A stretch of DNA of 64,000 bases from Rhabditoides inermis (GCA_963966185.1 CAWZYM010000104.1:374501-438500); one strand, 5' to 3'; positions 39,095 to 51,300 are shown, counted from the stretch's first letter. A program made the numbers and translations. Notes: generated by a model from the letters alone, not told the origin.

Positions 39095-39191
39095 TCTCTC
39101 CATCGCTCTCTCTAACCCTATCTCTTTTCCAGCCAATCACCGCAAGCGCAGCACATGGAACCTCCTCAAGCGAAACACCGGCAGTGACTGA
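26655..39191 (+). CDS. dgk-3: Type I diacylglycerol kinase
   Basis: Phosphorylates diacylglycerol to phosphatidic acid and so ends DAG signalling; calcium- and DAG-responsive by architecture. Exons: 26655-26703, 26755-26840, 27237-27357 and 27651-27815 (recoverin-like domain); 27872-27921, 28613-28687, 28825-28896 (EF-hands DSDCNGYLD and [12 protein letters not shown]); 29281-29328, 29777-29823, 29942-30015, 30104-30180 (first C1); 30385-30498, 30703-30837 (second C1); 30942-31019 ([10 protein letters not shown]), 31263-31336, 31783-31858 (CGGDGT), 32043-32124 ([12 protein letters not shown]), about 32370-32540, 32800-32955, 37823-37933, 38247-38348, 38665-38762, 38943-39043, 39133-39191. It matches animal DGK alpha/beta/gamma from end to end. 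Two oddities: the exon at 32370 is preceded by CG, not AG, and the intron 32956-37822 carries a retrotransposon. The symbol follows C. elegans, whose type I enzyme is dgk-3. Confidence 0.93.
27921..28108 (+). repeat. CT microsatellite in a DGK intron
   Basis: Interrupted (CT)n with CTGCTCT and CTGCGCT units, starting directly after the donor at 27922. Similar tracts lie at about 26850-26925, 28700-28815, 29420-29462, 31875-31910, 32133-32172, 32555-32598 and 39053-39120, all in DGK introns. Confidence 0.85.
28109..28612 (+). other. Long DGK intron segment without a gene
   Basis: AT-rich intron sequence between EF-hand exons. The phrase ctcattcattcgta occurs twice (about 28370 and 28546). Nothing else is recognisable. 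Confidence 0.5.
30181..30360 (+). repeat. Diverged direct repeat (gacaagtgtgatttcgcaacca)
   Basis: Two to three copies of a 35-40 base unit at about 30181-30220 and 30313-30352, between the two C1-domain exons of the DGK gene. Confidence 0.6.
31376..31622 (+). repeat. Dispersed repeat, SINE-like family, copy 2, with (AAACT)n tail
   Basis: The first 155 bases match the repeat at 7494-7645. About 70 bases further on, the sequence ends in four AAACT units (31602-31621), a simple-repeat tail like those of SINE/LINE insertions. It lies in a DGK intron in the sense orientation. Confidence 0.6.
33180..33240 (+). pseudogene. Decoy copy of a DGK splice acceptor and exon start
   Basis: CCGGTTGCAG followed by a diverged copy of the first codons of the real exon at 37823: here [10 protein letters not shown], there [10 protein letters not shown] stop comes at about 33241. 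If used, it would join in frame after the exon ending 32955 and truncate the kinase within its accessory domain. It sits just outside the 3' end of the retrotransposon. TGACGTCATTG precedes both copies. Confidence 0.6.
33852..36714 (-). CDS. Retrotransposon ORF2: AP endonuclease and reverse transcriptase
   Basis: The open frame starts after an in-frame TGA at about 36714-36712 and has no ATG near its start, so it is probably reached from ORF1. The APE endonuclease shows NTRSIVNK near the start, then GDFNIDP and SDHFS. The reverse transcriptase follows with [35 protein letters not shown] and the catalytic FADD. A C-terminal domain of about 250 residues extends to the stop at 33852. It nicks genomic DNA and copies the element RNA at the nick. 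From the first TTG at 36551 it is 899 residues; read from the overlap it is about 50 longer. Confidence 0.92.
36644..37642 (-). CDS. Retrotransposon ORF1 (RNA-binding/chaperone type)
   Basis: About 332 residues from the ATG at 37642 ([12 protein letters not shown]) to TAG at 36644. The start is chosen as the first ATG that leads into the basic Ser/Thr/Pro-rich N-terminus. The middle ([12 protein letters not shown] to [18 protein letters not shown]) resembles the RRM-like plus C-terminal module of LINE ORF1 proteins. The tail is Ser/Gln/Pro-rich. It should bind element RNA to form the particle. The last codons contain the heptamer A AAA AAC. Confidence 0.8.
   Translation of the reverse strand: MARSQKAKRARTSPTASPTASPQTMPMLAPDTPSPAITSVSTVIAQLAAHLASSESIDPNTRMLLQSCLAMLSFMSSQQSAPPLLSSVLPPLPTPDTIRAIADDSMAERERKRCAVITGLRESLAPSGYQRAQDDLSQVCQISHSIDNEYNVLDVFRMGRKEEGKIRKLKVVFSNSKAAQSFISRFRIAASKDRLLFRGLRVRESLSEAERDRLDALYDECSEKRKSGGDYIVYANRIILRSELASVKEQLKASAKSSRKDQRGASVPLATSQSVGSGGCAVAVTPQSGSGVFTWAAPPLQLPSQSSVTHEAMDSSETAAEVTAHPSPAKNH
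36650..36656 (-). promoter_or_regulatory. Putative -1 ribosomal frameshift site (A AAA AAC)
   Basis: In the ORF1 frame the codons read GCA AAA AAC CAC TAG. This is the X XXY YYZ slippery heptamer in correct phase, one codon before the ORF1 stop. The -1 frame after it (CCA CTA GCG) is the ORF2 frame. The overlap of the two frames is about 70 bases. I see no strong downstream pseudoknot; CACTAGC can pair with GCTAGT about 60 bases on. Confidence 0.6.
37934..38246 (+). other. DGK intron after the retrotransposon
   Basis: AT-rich intron sequence with no gene; it ends at the acceptor ttgcag of the exon at 38247. Confidence 0.5.
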
Positions 39192-39414
39192 CTCGCTCTT
39201 TTCTTGTTGCTCCTTCGTTGTGTATGCATAAATACACTCGCGTTTTTCAACGAACATCGTAAAATCATTATCAATGGTGGCTGACCGCCACAACACTTCT
39301 TCATATCATTTACAATCCAACTGCGTGGGTTTTTTTTGTTTTCGGCGAGAGTCCCCTCTCGATCAAACCCACTAATCCCTCCTCCCTCGCTGCCTGATTT
39401 GAGATTTGAGATTT

Positions 39415-39458
<44 letters not shown>

Positions 39459-39557
39459 GACAGAGAGTGCTGCCATTCCCCAGTCTATTGATCCACCGCT
39501 CTATTGGTGCATAGTCAATTGTGCCGCAGTGCTTTTATATTGTGTGCACATCAGTTC

Positions 39558-39636
<79 letters not shown>

Positions 39637-40242
39637 ATTGATGGCAGACTGACCAAACATGGCAGCTGCTTCCTGGCTTTGTTCACTTTGTGCGGATATC
39701 CGCGATTTCCGACATCCACAATCTATAGTTATTATCCACATCCACGCCGGCTGGATCTATCTCTATCCATTCGCGCCAGTTCTACTATTCACTCTTCTAA
39801 CTATTTGTTTTAGCACTTTGCTTTTTTTGATTTGGGAATCTAATGATCTTTGTTAGTTGGAATCATTTTAGCTACTAGGTTTGGGCGTTTGGATTTAGGC
39901 AGGTATCATTGTTCATGAATATGTAAACTATGACTTGTAAAAAGGTCCGGATTCGATTTCTTCGTTTTCAATTCAATTCTTCATTACCCAACCCAAATAC
40001 AATGCGTATTATCGAAAAGTTTTGAATAGGCGAGGACAAGAAAGTGTCTACATATCAGTGAATGAGGATTGTGAATGAACAATGACACTATCCACGGTGT
40101 ACTCTTGTTCTCGATAGATCCGTGAATCGATCCGTGATGTATTTTCATATTTTCATTCTCACGATTTCACGCTCACACACAAACACACATTACTCCCATC
40201 CTCCATACAAACAGTCTGCGTGGATATCAAACAAACTGTCCG

Positions 40243-40296
<54 letters not shown>

Positions 40297-40547
40297 CAAT
40301 CTCGCCCCACCCAATCTGTGTTTGTACGGTGCCAGCCATTCACTCTCGCTCTCTCTCGGTTGCCCTCGAGCCACGCAGTGACTCAGTTCCGTGGTCACTT
40401 CTTGATCCCCCATGGTCCCTTACCTCTGTCCGAACGGCTCTTACCACTTTCGGAATGGTCCCTATCACCGTATGGTCCCACACTATGGTCCCGTGTTGCC
40501 GAATGATGTCTATGTTCATTATGGTGTTCACCTACCCAGGTTACAGT
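39192..40547 (+). other. Intergenic/5' region between DGK and the small membrane protein
   Basis: Contains GA (39419-39456) and CT (39560-39632, 40247-40292) microsatellites and AT-rich sequence. The last bases (ctacccag, ending about 40539) form an acceptor just before the start at 40548, so an upstream non-coding exon or trans-splicing is likely. No other ORF is convincing. Confidence 0.55.
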
Positions 40548-42061
40548 ATGCCGCGTGAGCTCAAAGCCGGCGAGAAAAGTGGCGAGAGCAGTCGTCAGAG
40601 TAGCCGAGATGGGTCTCCAGGGGAGCTGCCACCGCGTCCCCCGCCCAGGAGACCCCTGCCCAAGTACACCTCAATAGATCTGGAATCCGAGCTGCCAGAC
40701 ATATTCAGGTACGGATCAGTCGAAGTGGTTTCGAAAAGGCCACACTATCATTGCCATATTGCATTGGTCACGTTCGCGGGTAAGACTCTATGGGTAACAG
40801 TAACAGTTTCCGATCAACTTGAATGCATAGGAACATGATTGAGACATGACCTGATTGGATAACACTTTTTTTGTAAATGTATCGCCAATTTTTTTTGCTG
40901 TTTTTCCCGTATTACTCCAATGAGCTCACTGCTCTCAAATTTTCAGCGTGCCACAATGGTTGTGATCACTATGAACGTTGAATTATACCATATAAGTACC
41001 AAGTACCAAGTGTTGAGCTGGAAATCTGTAAAGTACTCCTTGTTCCGTTAACGGCTTTCAAACCTCTATTTATATCGCAAGTACAAGTACAGTTAGTATT
41101 TTGGTATAACGATACTGATTTCTCGTTTATGATCGATTCTCGATTTTGCCCCCTGCCCAGTGTGTGCGTGACACTGATCAAACAGAAAAATAACGGCGGA
41201 GGTTTACGCGTATTTTGTGTGATAGCATAGCTGCGCTCAATGCAAGAGCAAAAGAGCGCGTGGTGTTTTGCGCGAAATGATCATATGAGAACCCGACCGA
41301 TCAGCAGCTGTTTCAATTTACTATACTGAAATGCAGGTTACGATTGAATGCTATAGGGTGTTGCAGATTTAGATTACAGAGTTTGCAACGATTGATCAAA
41401 GACTGCAATGAGATTGATGAAATGAGAAATGAGCAACAACATGTGGTTGGTATAGGTATAGAAGGTTTTTCGGATAAAAAAATAAAAGAATACTGTGCAT
41501 GATACGGTATTAATCCTTATGCCATTATGCTGACAAAATACTCATTGAAAGATTCCAAGAATCATGAAAAGATCATTAGAAAGTGTCTGCTATTTGATAC
41601 ACAAGTCGAGTCTCGCGTTTCCAGCACGAATCTCAATCCGCAGATGCGCGATCCCGACATGACCCACTTCTACAACTCACATGTGCCGCCCTTCTACACG
41701 TACTCATCATTCCGAAACACACAACGCTCACCTCCGTACAGGTCAGTCGAAGGAACCCATAGTATCGGAGGAACCCACTCCAATTTCCCCCAAGGGAATC
41801 GAGTGTTTTCGAGTTAAATAAATACATGTTTTATGGTTTTATGACAGTTTTCATCTTGTTGACCCCAATTTCAGCACGACCAAAGGCTGGTCGCCGCCCC
41901 GCTCGCCTACCCAGTCCGTGCAGAAGCAGTCCCGCCCCTTCTGGCCCCGCCCACTATTGATCGCCCTGCTCATTGCGCTCTGCGTCCTCATGGTGCTTCT
42001 CCTCATCCTCATCTTTCCGGGACACAAGCGGACCGTCCAGCACACTCATGTACTCGAGTAG
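40548..42061 (+). CDS. Small proline-rich single-pass membrane protein
   Basis: Three exons in consistent phase 2: 40548-40708, 41625-41741 and 41875-42061, about 154 residues. The N-terminus is Ser/Glu-rich, then Pro-rich (PPRPPPRRPLPK), with an aromatic/polar middle (FYNSHVPPFYTYSSF). One hydrophobic helix near the C-terminus (LLIALLIALCVLMVLLLILIF) is followed by a short basic tail ending VLE. With no signal peptide it is probably tail-anchored or type II, with the Pro-rich part cytosolic and able to bind SH3/WW domains. I do not recognise the family. Confidence 0.7.
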
Positions 42062-42401
42062 ACTATCGATTGATCCGAGTGTGTTTTGTGTTTTGTGTTT
42101 TGCCCTACCTACCGCCGTGACCCACTTGACACATAGTACATACATTCCCCCTTCCTTTCATAATACAGTATCCCGGAGTGAGAGTGACACGAGTATATCC
42201 ACAATGTGTATATTGACAGAGAGATGTGAGTATAATAATAAACATGTATCATGTAGTTGTTTATTTGTTTACTTTGCACTTCTGCGACACAAACAGAGCG
42301 GAAGTATTATATATGTTATTATTACATCACCCACAGCGTGCCGATTACAATGGAACCCGAAATATTTAGAAAAAAAGAATGACGTAATGATAACGATGAC
42401 G
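42062..42401. other. Convergent 3' ends
   Basis: About 340 bases between the stop of the small membrane protein (42061) and the stop of the minus-strand Kunitz protein (42402). It is AT-rich, with AATAAA at about 42236-42241. No coding sequence. Confidence 0.6.
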
Positions 42402-44510
42402 TCAGACGCAGATGCCGCTGATGTTTCGAAAGTACGGCGGGCATTTCCAGTCTGAAAAATGTAATTTTAAAGTAAAAATGGGATTCACCTTGATACCTAT
42501 AAAACACTGAAGCTGTATATTCCGTCTCGATTAGAAACGAGTAGAGGTAGAGGTATTCAGCTACTCAAATATATACCCACTGATCTGCCCACTGATCAAC
42601 CAAAACTCACAGCATATATTATAGGAAGAAACAACTGTACTTATTAAATACTAATCGACAACTCACAGCATATATTGTGGAAGAGCACACTGCCTGCCCC
42701 GCAGACGCACCGCCCGCCCACGCAGTGACTCTGACCCTGACACTGCGCCGCCACACGACAGCCCGCATCGCCCGCGGACAGTCCTGCAACACCATGTTCA
42801 TCAGGTTGGTGATAATGCTGGTGGTGAAGTTGCAGCAATTCCAGCAAGGGAGAGAGAGAGAAAGAGGGAGGGAGGGAGAACGACTCACTGGGAAGGCAGT
42901 CGCCGTCCTCGAACCGCCCGCACACTCGCAGTGTCCTCTCCGGCAGTCGCACCTTTGAGATGATCGGACGAATACGCGCCGTGTGCTTCTTGATGAACAC
43001 CTGAAACGTATCGCGGTGTGGGAGAAACGTATTGTATGATGGCGTGTCTGGGTGATTGAAACGTATTTCCAACCTGTATGGGCACAGGCGCGGGACTGGT
43101 GAGGAGCCCTCGCCGAGGAGAGTAGGTTCGGCCGAGCTGCTGCGGCTTCAACCGGCGCATCGCTCCCGAACCGCCGGACAGCAAGTCTGCAAGTGGCTCA
43201 CTTGGTTCAGGTTCCCGCGCATATTTTGTGCGTGCTCGCTTCTGCATCTGAATGTGTGGCAGTATGATATGACATACCCTCGTCGGCTCTCATGCAGCAG
43301 ATATCGGCCAGTAGGACCTTGCTGTGTCGGCACGTCTGTCCGCCGTCGCACCGCTCCGCGCGACCGCAGCGCACCGGGTCGCCGGACGGGGTGAGCACAC
43401 TGCAAGCACGACACGAACATTACAATTTAGAAAGACTCCGGATGCCCGGACTAGTCACCGGGCGGAACACACTGAAAGTGCGGTCAGCAATTCCGAAGTG
43501 TTCAAAAAGGCAAGCAAGGTATTCCGAAGTTTTCGGGAGTATTTGGGTATGTTTTAAAGACGTTAGGTAATGTTATGAAGATACTGGCTAAAAATTGAAC
43601 GACGTATTAAAGGCGACTACAACCTCGGCGTATCACAGGAGGGGTGATATCATTGATGATTGATGACCTGTTTTGGTTCGGTCAACCAGACGAATCCACA
43701 AATCACATTCTTACGTGGATTCATATGAACCGAAAAACTAATAGTTTCCAACTCACGGTCGGTGTCCGCTGCCGCACATTCCCTGTATGAGTGAGGAGAG
43801 CGAGTTCTGAGTGTGCGTCGGTGTCTCGCAGCACACGTACTGACCGGTCGAGGAGGGCAGACAGCGCTCCGTGTCTGCAAGCACATAGAGTCACAAGCAG
43901 CGCGCGATCGCTCTTGGCATGGCGCCCGGCAACCGCAACGCGCGCACGCTTGACACGCGACGCGGCGCTGCGTTCTCCGCGACGATGACCGTGGCAAGAA
44001 AGAAAGATGCAGGACATTTTTTCTGCTACTTTCGTTTATTAATTATAAAATATACATCTTTCATGCGCGTTCTGAAAAATAATAAGGGAATCTGGAAAAC
44101 ACAATTCGATAAAAAGGTACCATCACACGAGTCAAAGAGCGGATAGCAGAATTGTGGTCCGTCGTGCGGGTTCGTGAACGGACGCGGACAGTCGTGGTCT
44201 GGAAAATATTATGACGTCATTCGGTGCTATGACGTCATCTTTTTAGTGTGTACTATTGTTTTGGTGTTAGTTCACGGTTTAACAAAACATTACCTGTTGC
44301 AGGAGTAATAGAAGTCAAGGCGCTGGTGCTTTCCATCACCGGCTCGTAGCACGTTCTGAAATGACGTCATCGGTGATGTCAGATGACGTCATTCGCGCTC
44401 ACCGGATGCAGCTCTTTTTGTTGATGAAGTTATTGGCGGTCGGGGAGCAGCCACGGAATTGGAAGCGGACGCACTCAGTCGAGTCGGGGTTGTAGTAGTA
44501 CCTGAACAAG

Positions 44511-44549
<39 letters not shown>

Positions 44550-44553
44550 TCTC

Positions 44554-44603
<50 letters not shown>

Positions 44604-47600
44604 TTCTCTCTATTCTCTCTCACTCACTCACTCACTCTCTCACTCTCTCTCACTCTCACTCTCTCTCCTCCACCCTCCCCATATCTCCCCTCTCTCCCAC
44701 CTCCCACCTTGTCATATTCCTATCCAATCCATCACACAGTGTACCGTGAAACACCGGCTCGGAACAGGCGATATCTTAAAAAGATAAGTAATTTGTAGTG
44801 ACACAACCGTGATGGACCAACTAAATTTACGAACTTCCGGTGGCCTCAACTGAAAATGACTAACTTATTGGCGTATTGCTTTTCTCCCAACTGGCAATTG
44901 TTGTTTTGTGTTGTGTTCAATATGAATGAATAAGTGACTACCTTTCGTCGGACAGCACATGCCCCGCTCGCACTCGTATCCGCCGGGGCAGCCGCCACCG
45001 CCCGAACACTGCCTGAAATCTTCACGGTAGACTTTTCCACTTAAAAAAAATGCGGTCAGTCGTGTTTCCGAGACGTCTCACGTCTTTCCCATCTCGCACC
45101 ATTCACGAGTGGCCCCGGTACAACAATTATGAAAACGTTATGATATGTAAATTATGTGTAAATTTTCATGTAAAAAAAGTTATATGTAAAGTTATATTTA
45201 AGTTAACCTCATCTCGCCGCCCATGACTAGTGGCACTGTGCCGGCGAGGCAGGTGCGCCGGCCGGCACAGCAGATCCGAGGCTGGCGGGTCGACATCGGG
45301 AAGCGACACTGCAAGGATGAGTTCGAAGAACATTCATAGCAAGTAGCTCCTTTGAAAAACCAGTGGCTTTTAATAAAAACACCGTTGCGTAATGAAATTG
45401 TCATATGATGAAATATTGTGACCGAGATCACATTCGAACATTCGAACAATCACGGTTCACGCCTTTTTCTATATTTGGAGAATCCCTTATTGGATCCCCA
45501 CTGCACTGACCTGGTATGGCTGGGGGCACGGGAACCTGTCGTTGCACAGTTGCGCTTGTCCCGTCCGCTCGTCGATCAACGCCCTTTCATCCACCGGACA
45601 CCGCGCCTCCTCCCCCTCCCAGTCCACCTTCTCCTGCAACGTCATCTGATCGATGACGTCATCTGACGTCATCTAAGCTCACCTTCTTGCGAGTCTCGGG
45701 TTCTCTTATTGTCACGCGCGGAGTTGTCGTCTCTTCGTCGATTCGCACGTCTGCAGTCGTGGTGGTAACCATTGTAGTAGATGTGGTTGGCGCTTCCTAA
45801 ATGCACATTGCGTGAGAGAGAGCACACCATCCCTTTTCGGCAACGATCACGCACAGCCTCATTGGCTCAGTGGCAGAGCGTCTGTCTAGTAAACAGAAGG
45901 TCGCTGGTTCGATTCCAGCATGAGGTACCAACTTTTGCTAATTTCCCAACCACGCTAGCTGTCAGACTAACGTACCGTGGTTGTCGTGGTTGTCGTCGTC
46001 ACCGCTTGCTGCTCACTACCTTCCGTTGTCTGCACTGCGTTGTTGGGATGCCGGCAGCACAGCCCGGCTCTATGCGAGTTGTGGCGGACGCAGAAGTAGG
46101 GCGCGGGACAGGCGGCGGCAGAGGAGCAGGGCAGGGAGGGATCGGCTGCGAGGGTCTCGCCGGGACAGCGGGAGAGCGAGGAGGGCGCGCGCGGCTCGCG
46201 GCGACAGCACACGAAACGACCCATGCGCTCCGCGAACAGACACACCGAGGAGTGCTCCGAGGAACACGAATCGGTGACCTGGGAGGGAGGGGTGGGAGGG
46301 AGAGGGTGAGGAAGAGCGAGAGAGAGAGAGATAGGACGCACCAGCGGGCTGCACTCCCCCTCGGCGGTGCGGTCTTTGTCGAGCAGAAAGGTGGGCGGGC
46401 AGACGTTGTCGAGATTCGAGCAGCACACGCCACTTCGGAACGCATCCGGCTTGTGGCACCTGAACCTAGTAGTACAAAACCGACTATTCCACAAAATGTT
46501 ACGTTGTGCATTGTGGCGTTTTGAAGACACTGAACTGGGGGGTAGGCATTTCCCCCCACTTTTCATCGCGAGTGTCTTCGATACAGTAAGGCCAATTTCT
46601 CTTTCAAACTTTTACAAAACGCGCATTCACCTTTCCAACTTTTCACGGGACACATGGAAAAGTGGGGGGAAATGCCTACCACCCTAAACTGCTACATCCA
46701 TAGCAACTTTACAACATGTATACTGCTACTTAGAATGAACTGACTGCGCTTCGTTGTCGCAGTGTCGGTGCTCGTTGCAGCCGGCGGCCTCTCCATTCGG
46801 CAGGCGGACGGGACGGGAGCCCGAGGGGCACGTGACTGGAAAGGGAAGTACACAGTGATGACAAGGCTTGTTCACCAAGAACCTCCCCAGACAAACTGAG
46901 GCACCCTTGTAAATTGCGCTAATAATAAACGTATTGATGGGGAGGGGCAGGCGATTGGAAACCGGAAAGAGAACAGTACACATTGATGACAAGGCTTGTT
47001 GACCAATCCAAAACAAAATGAGGTGCACTTGCCAAATCGCGCCAAATAAACGTATTGCTGCCGAATGAACGTATATCGTATCATAATAAATTGTGGGGAA
47101 CGTATCACCCACTCTTCTGGCTGGCGTCCGCGCAGCAGTAGAAGGCGTTTCTCTCTGCGTGGAAGAGGCAGTTGAATCCGTGCGGACAACCCTCCCTCTG
47201 ATTGGGAGTGCAGGTGAGGGGGCGCTGCGAGCGGAAGTCCAGGAAGGGACGCTGAGAAGAGGGGCACACGCCTAGAGGGGAACCAGTACCGTTAGTTTAC
47301 AGAGTAACACATCTTAACACATGTGATATGATATTTGAGTAGTATTGCACAACAGGGTTTTTGTAGTCAAGATAGAGGCTTATTAGCGATGCACGTATGA
47401 CTTCAAAAAAAAAAAACGTGGCTCACCCATATTGGGCGTGCCGCAGCAGACCCCCGTCTCATTCACGCCGTTCGATTGCCGAACGCAGGAGAAACCACGG
47501 GGACAGGCAGACTGGAGACAGTCTCTCGGGAGATCGGACGAGGAAGGGAGGAACGCCATCTCGGAGGTGGCACAGGCTGCAGAGGAGGGAAAGTGAAAAA

Positions 47601-48284
47601 AAAGAGGGAGAGGGAAAAAAACGGGAAGGCGAAAGAAAAGTGGGGGGAAAGAGAAAGACAGATAGAGGAGGAATACAGGTATACATATACATGGCGTGAA
47701 GAATGAGATAAAAGGAGATGAGAGATAGATAGAGACAAAAAAAGGGAGATAGACGCCCACCGCTAGAGTGGCAGAAGTTGAAGCAGGCCATCTTGGTGGG
47801 GAAGTTGTTGGCGTTGCCGCCGCAGCCGCGAAATGTAAACGCGCGACACGCGCCGACAGAGGAGTCGAAGAAGAACCTGCGAGAATGTGATGTACACGAC
47901 GAAACGTGGTTCTGATGAGAAAAGCTGTTTACAGTCAATGTCAGTCATTGTACCGGTTCAATCCGACGTTTAGTATTTTATGTTTTTTTTGCATGACCAA
48001 GCTGTGAGAGGGAAGTTTTACCCTATTTTTTTGATTTGGTTTCTATGACTTATGACTACTATGACATAATCATTTCTGTTCCCAGGTGATGTGAAACAGA
48101 AGTTGTAAGCATCAAATTTCATTGTAATCAATAACTGATCGATAACTAATCGATAACACATTTCACCTTCTCTGCGGCTCGCTGCAGTCGTTGCCCTGAT
48201 CGAATGGCTGCTGGCAGATGGAGGCACGGGTGGGACAGCAGTAGGAGCCGGAGGGGGGCTGGCCGGGAAGAACCTGGAAAGGGA

Positions 48285-48357
<73 letters not shown>

Positions 48358-51300
48358 AGAGGGAGACTCTCTCTCTTTCCTGTTTGTCACCCTTTCCCTT
48401 TCTTCATATTTATTAATGTCAGACGAGAGAATTGAAGATGAAGGTGGATAATAGGAGGAATGTTTTCCTTTCTTTCACTCTCTCTCCCTTCTGTTTCTCT
48501 CTCTCCCCCTCTCTCCCCCTCCCCCCACCAGCTTGGTGCACTGGTGCGTGCTGGGGCAGGATGTCTCGCTGCACTCGATCGGCCGGCCCGTGTTCTCCGT
48601 GAGAGGCTCGCCGCCGTTCGGACAGCCTGAAAAAAATTTCATTGAATTTCATTATTTGACTCTTTCTTATTTCAGTACTATTCATTTTCACTTTTTGAAA
48701 GTAGATAGTTGATTGTAGTTTTTTTGTTTGACTCTTTTCGAAACTCGGGGCCCGTCCCCCCTTTCATCGTACGGCAGTCATTTCTCGGAACATTCACCAG
48801 ACATCATTTGAGGAATCAATATCCCGTTATCGGCCTGCGCAAGACCATTCGACCGCGCAATTCGCGAGCTCGGCGGTCTATATTCAGGGAAATTAGTGTC
48901 ATTTGCAAGTCAAATAAAGCAAAGTTTTCCACCTATCGGATTTAATAACTCCGTTCAGAATTATCGAATCTTTATGAAATTTTGACACGTGGTCCGGAGA
49001 AATATTCTTCACAGGACCTGTTTCTTCGATTTTTGAATTTCGACCTAGTTTTCTCATTATTGCACAAAAACCGACTTTAACAGGCTATTTTGTAGCTATC
49101 TTCAAAGTGATCGCAACCAGTTTTCTGGAGGATATGATTCAACGATGTCTGAAGAGAACCTGTGTTTCGGAATTTCGATCGATTTCACACAGTTTTAATA
49201 CAAGAATGCTTCAAAATAGGAGAAATCGCATCAAATCGTCGTCATTTCGCTTCTGTCTGGTTCGCCGGCGAGAATGCCGTACGATGAAAATGGGGGATGG
49301 CCTATAATTGACATAATGAAACGGTCACCTGAAACTGTAGATCAAATGTGAACGGCTCTTATGAGATTCGATATTAATTTTGCCAAGGTTTTCTATAGGT
49401 CAGACAAAGAATGTCAATGCGGTGTCCCTTGTGTTCTATATGTACTTATTGATGCAATGTGACAGGGGGGAAGGAATGACAAAACACCCTTCAAAAAACA
49501 CGCCGCGCTCCCCATAATCGATCCGCAAACACACGTGACTGCTCGAGAGTCGAGAGTTGTTCACTTTCACATTGACAATGCGGATCTATGGTCCACTTTT
49601 ACTTTTACTATTACCACTTGTCTACGCTGGAATCATCAACAAAGTGAAGGACAAGCTGGGCGGATGCGTGAGTGTGTTTTGTGCTTTGCTGTCGTATGTT
49701 GTGTTTTGATTGCAGCGCGAGTGGCGAGAGGCGGAGGGAACGTGCATTCAGAACCAGTGGACAAAATGCCGACCCCACCCCATACTCCCCGGCCGGCAAC
49801 AGGTCAAAATCTGCGGAAAGACCGGATGATAAACGTAAACAATAAGTCGATAAATCAATTAATCAATACCGGAAACGGCGCAATAGTCCTGACAGTCTCT
49901 CTGGGTGGCGAAGTTGTTTGAGTTGCCATCGCACCCCTGGTATGTGAAGGAACGACAAGATCGAGACGAGTGGTCGAATGCCCTGTAGATGATACTGTAT
50001 GACTGGAGTACTGGATACTGTATGACCTCGTAGAATACTGAAGTACGATCTGTCACGGACTTTCACGGGATAGGAACATGAGGAGTTTTCGAACTTGGAA
50101 GATCTTGTATGTAGTGTGTGAAGTGATTACCGTATACCTCACCATCGCATCGTAGTGCCGGAGTTGCACGACCGGCCCTTGTCGATCGAACTGCGACACG
50201 TGTACTCTGAAACATGGTTTTTTCGTAATGTACACACATGCACATCCCAATCCAACTTTTCATTTTGTTACTGGGACAATTTTATGGTAATCTCGCCAAA
50301 CTACTGTTAGAAAATCTCATCCACTGTTCATGTATGTAGTTCTCGACTCAACATTGCTTGATGCATTATTTTGACTATCATCGATGACTCATAATCCCAC
50401 AACATCACTCACCCTTGCTGGGGCAGCACCCGTAGTTCTTTCCGTCGTAGTGGCAGTCGTAGTTGGCGGGGCACTGCGTGTGGTACTTCCCTCGCCCCCC
50501 GCACCGCCAGAACTTGCCGTCCTCCAGCTTCAGCGGCTCCCCCACAACGCACTTGGGCTCCTCTGCATTGATCGATTTATCGATTGATTATAGTAACCTG
50601 TCCGATTATAGTATATTGTTTTTGATGGTGAGATTAGCGAAACAATGTTCAATTGCGTCTGCTTCACTGCCGAAGACTATTGACAACAACAACGGAACGC
50701 GACCTTCGATGCTGCTGCACAGCTTCTGGCACTCGTCGAGGCTGGGGAAGTTGTTGGAGTTGCCGTGGCATCCGTGGTACTGGAACAGCTGGCACGCGCC
50801 CTGCGCCGCGTTGAACCAGTACCTGAAAGTTAAGTAGCGGTCAGTCTCTTCGAAACACTCCCGAATGCCTCCGAAACACTTCGGAATTGCCTTTCGAATC
50901 GCCTTCAGAACACTCCCGAATCGCCTTCGGAACACTCCCGAACACTTCGGAATGCCTAGCTATGCCTTCGAAACACTCCCGAATGGCTTTCGAAGAGATT
51001 GACCGCACCTTAAGAAGGCGAGTCTGAACAGAATGCGCGTTTTGTTGATAGCGCATCGAATGATTACCCTCGTGACTAATCGTTTTGTGATTGGAATACT
51101 GGTGTACTGTACCTCGCAACAGGCTCCGGCTGGCAGTGCGCACCGGCAACGAGCGGTTGATTGCAGACGGTGGCTGGAAGTATTGTTTCGCCAGTCACTT
51201 GGGCTCTATGGTGTGTTTGAAAACGTAAAGTTATCATGGAACGTGATAGTATTCCGGCAGAATGTATATAAAATATAAATATATATGTCAGCTAGCGTCA

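Noticed and set aside
39406..39813. Plus-strand frame of 135 residues upstream of the small membrane protein
   Set aside because: Mostly encoded by GA and CT repeats, with no conserved-looking sequence.
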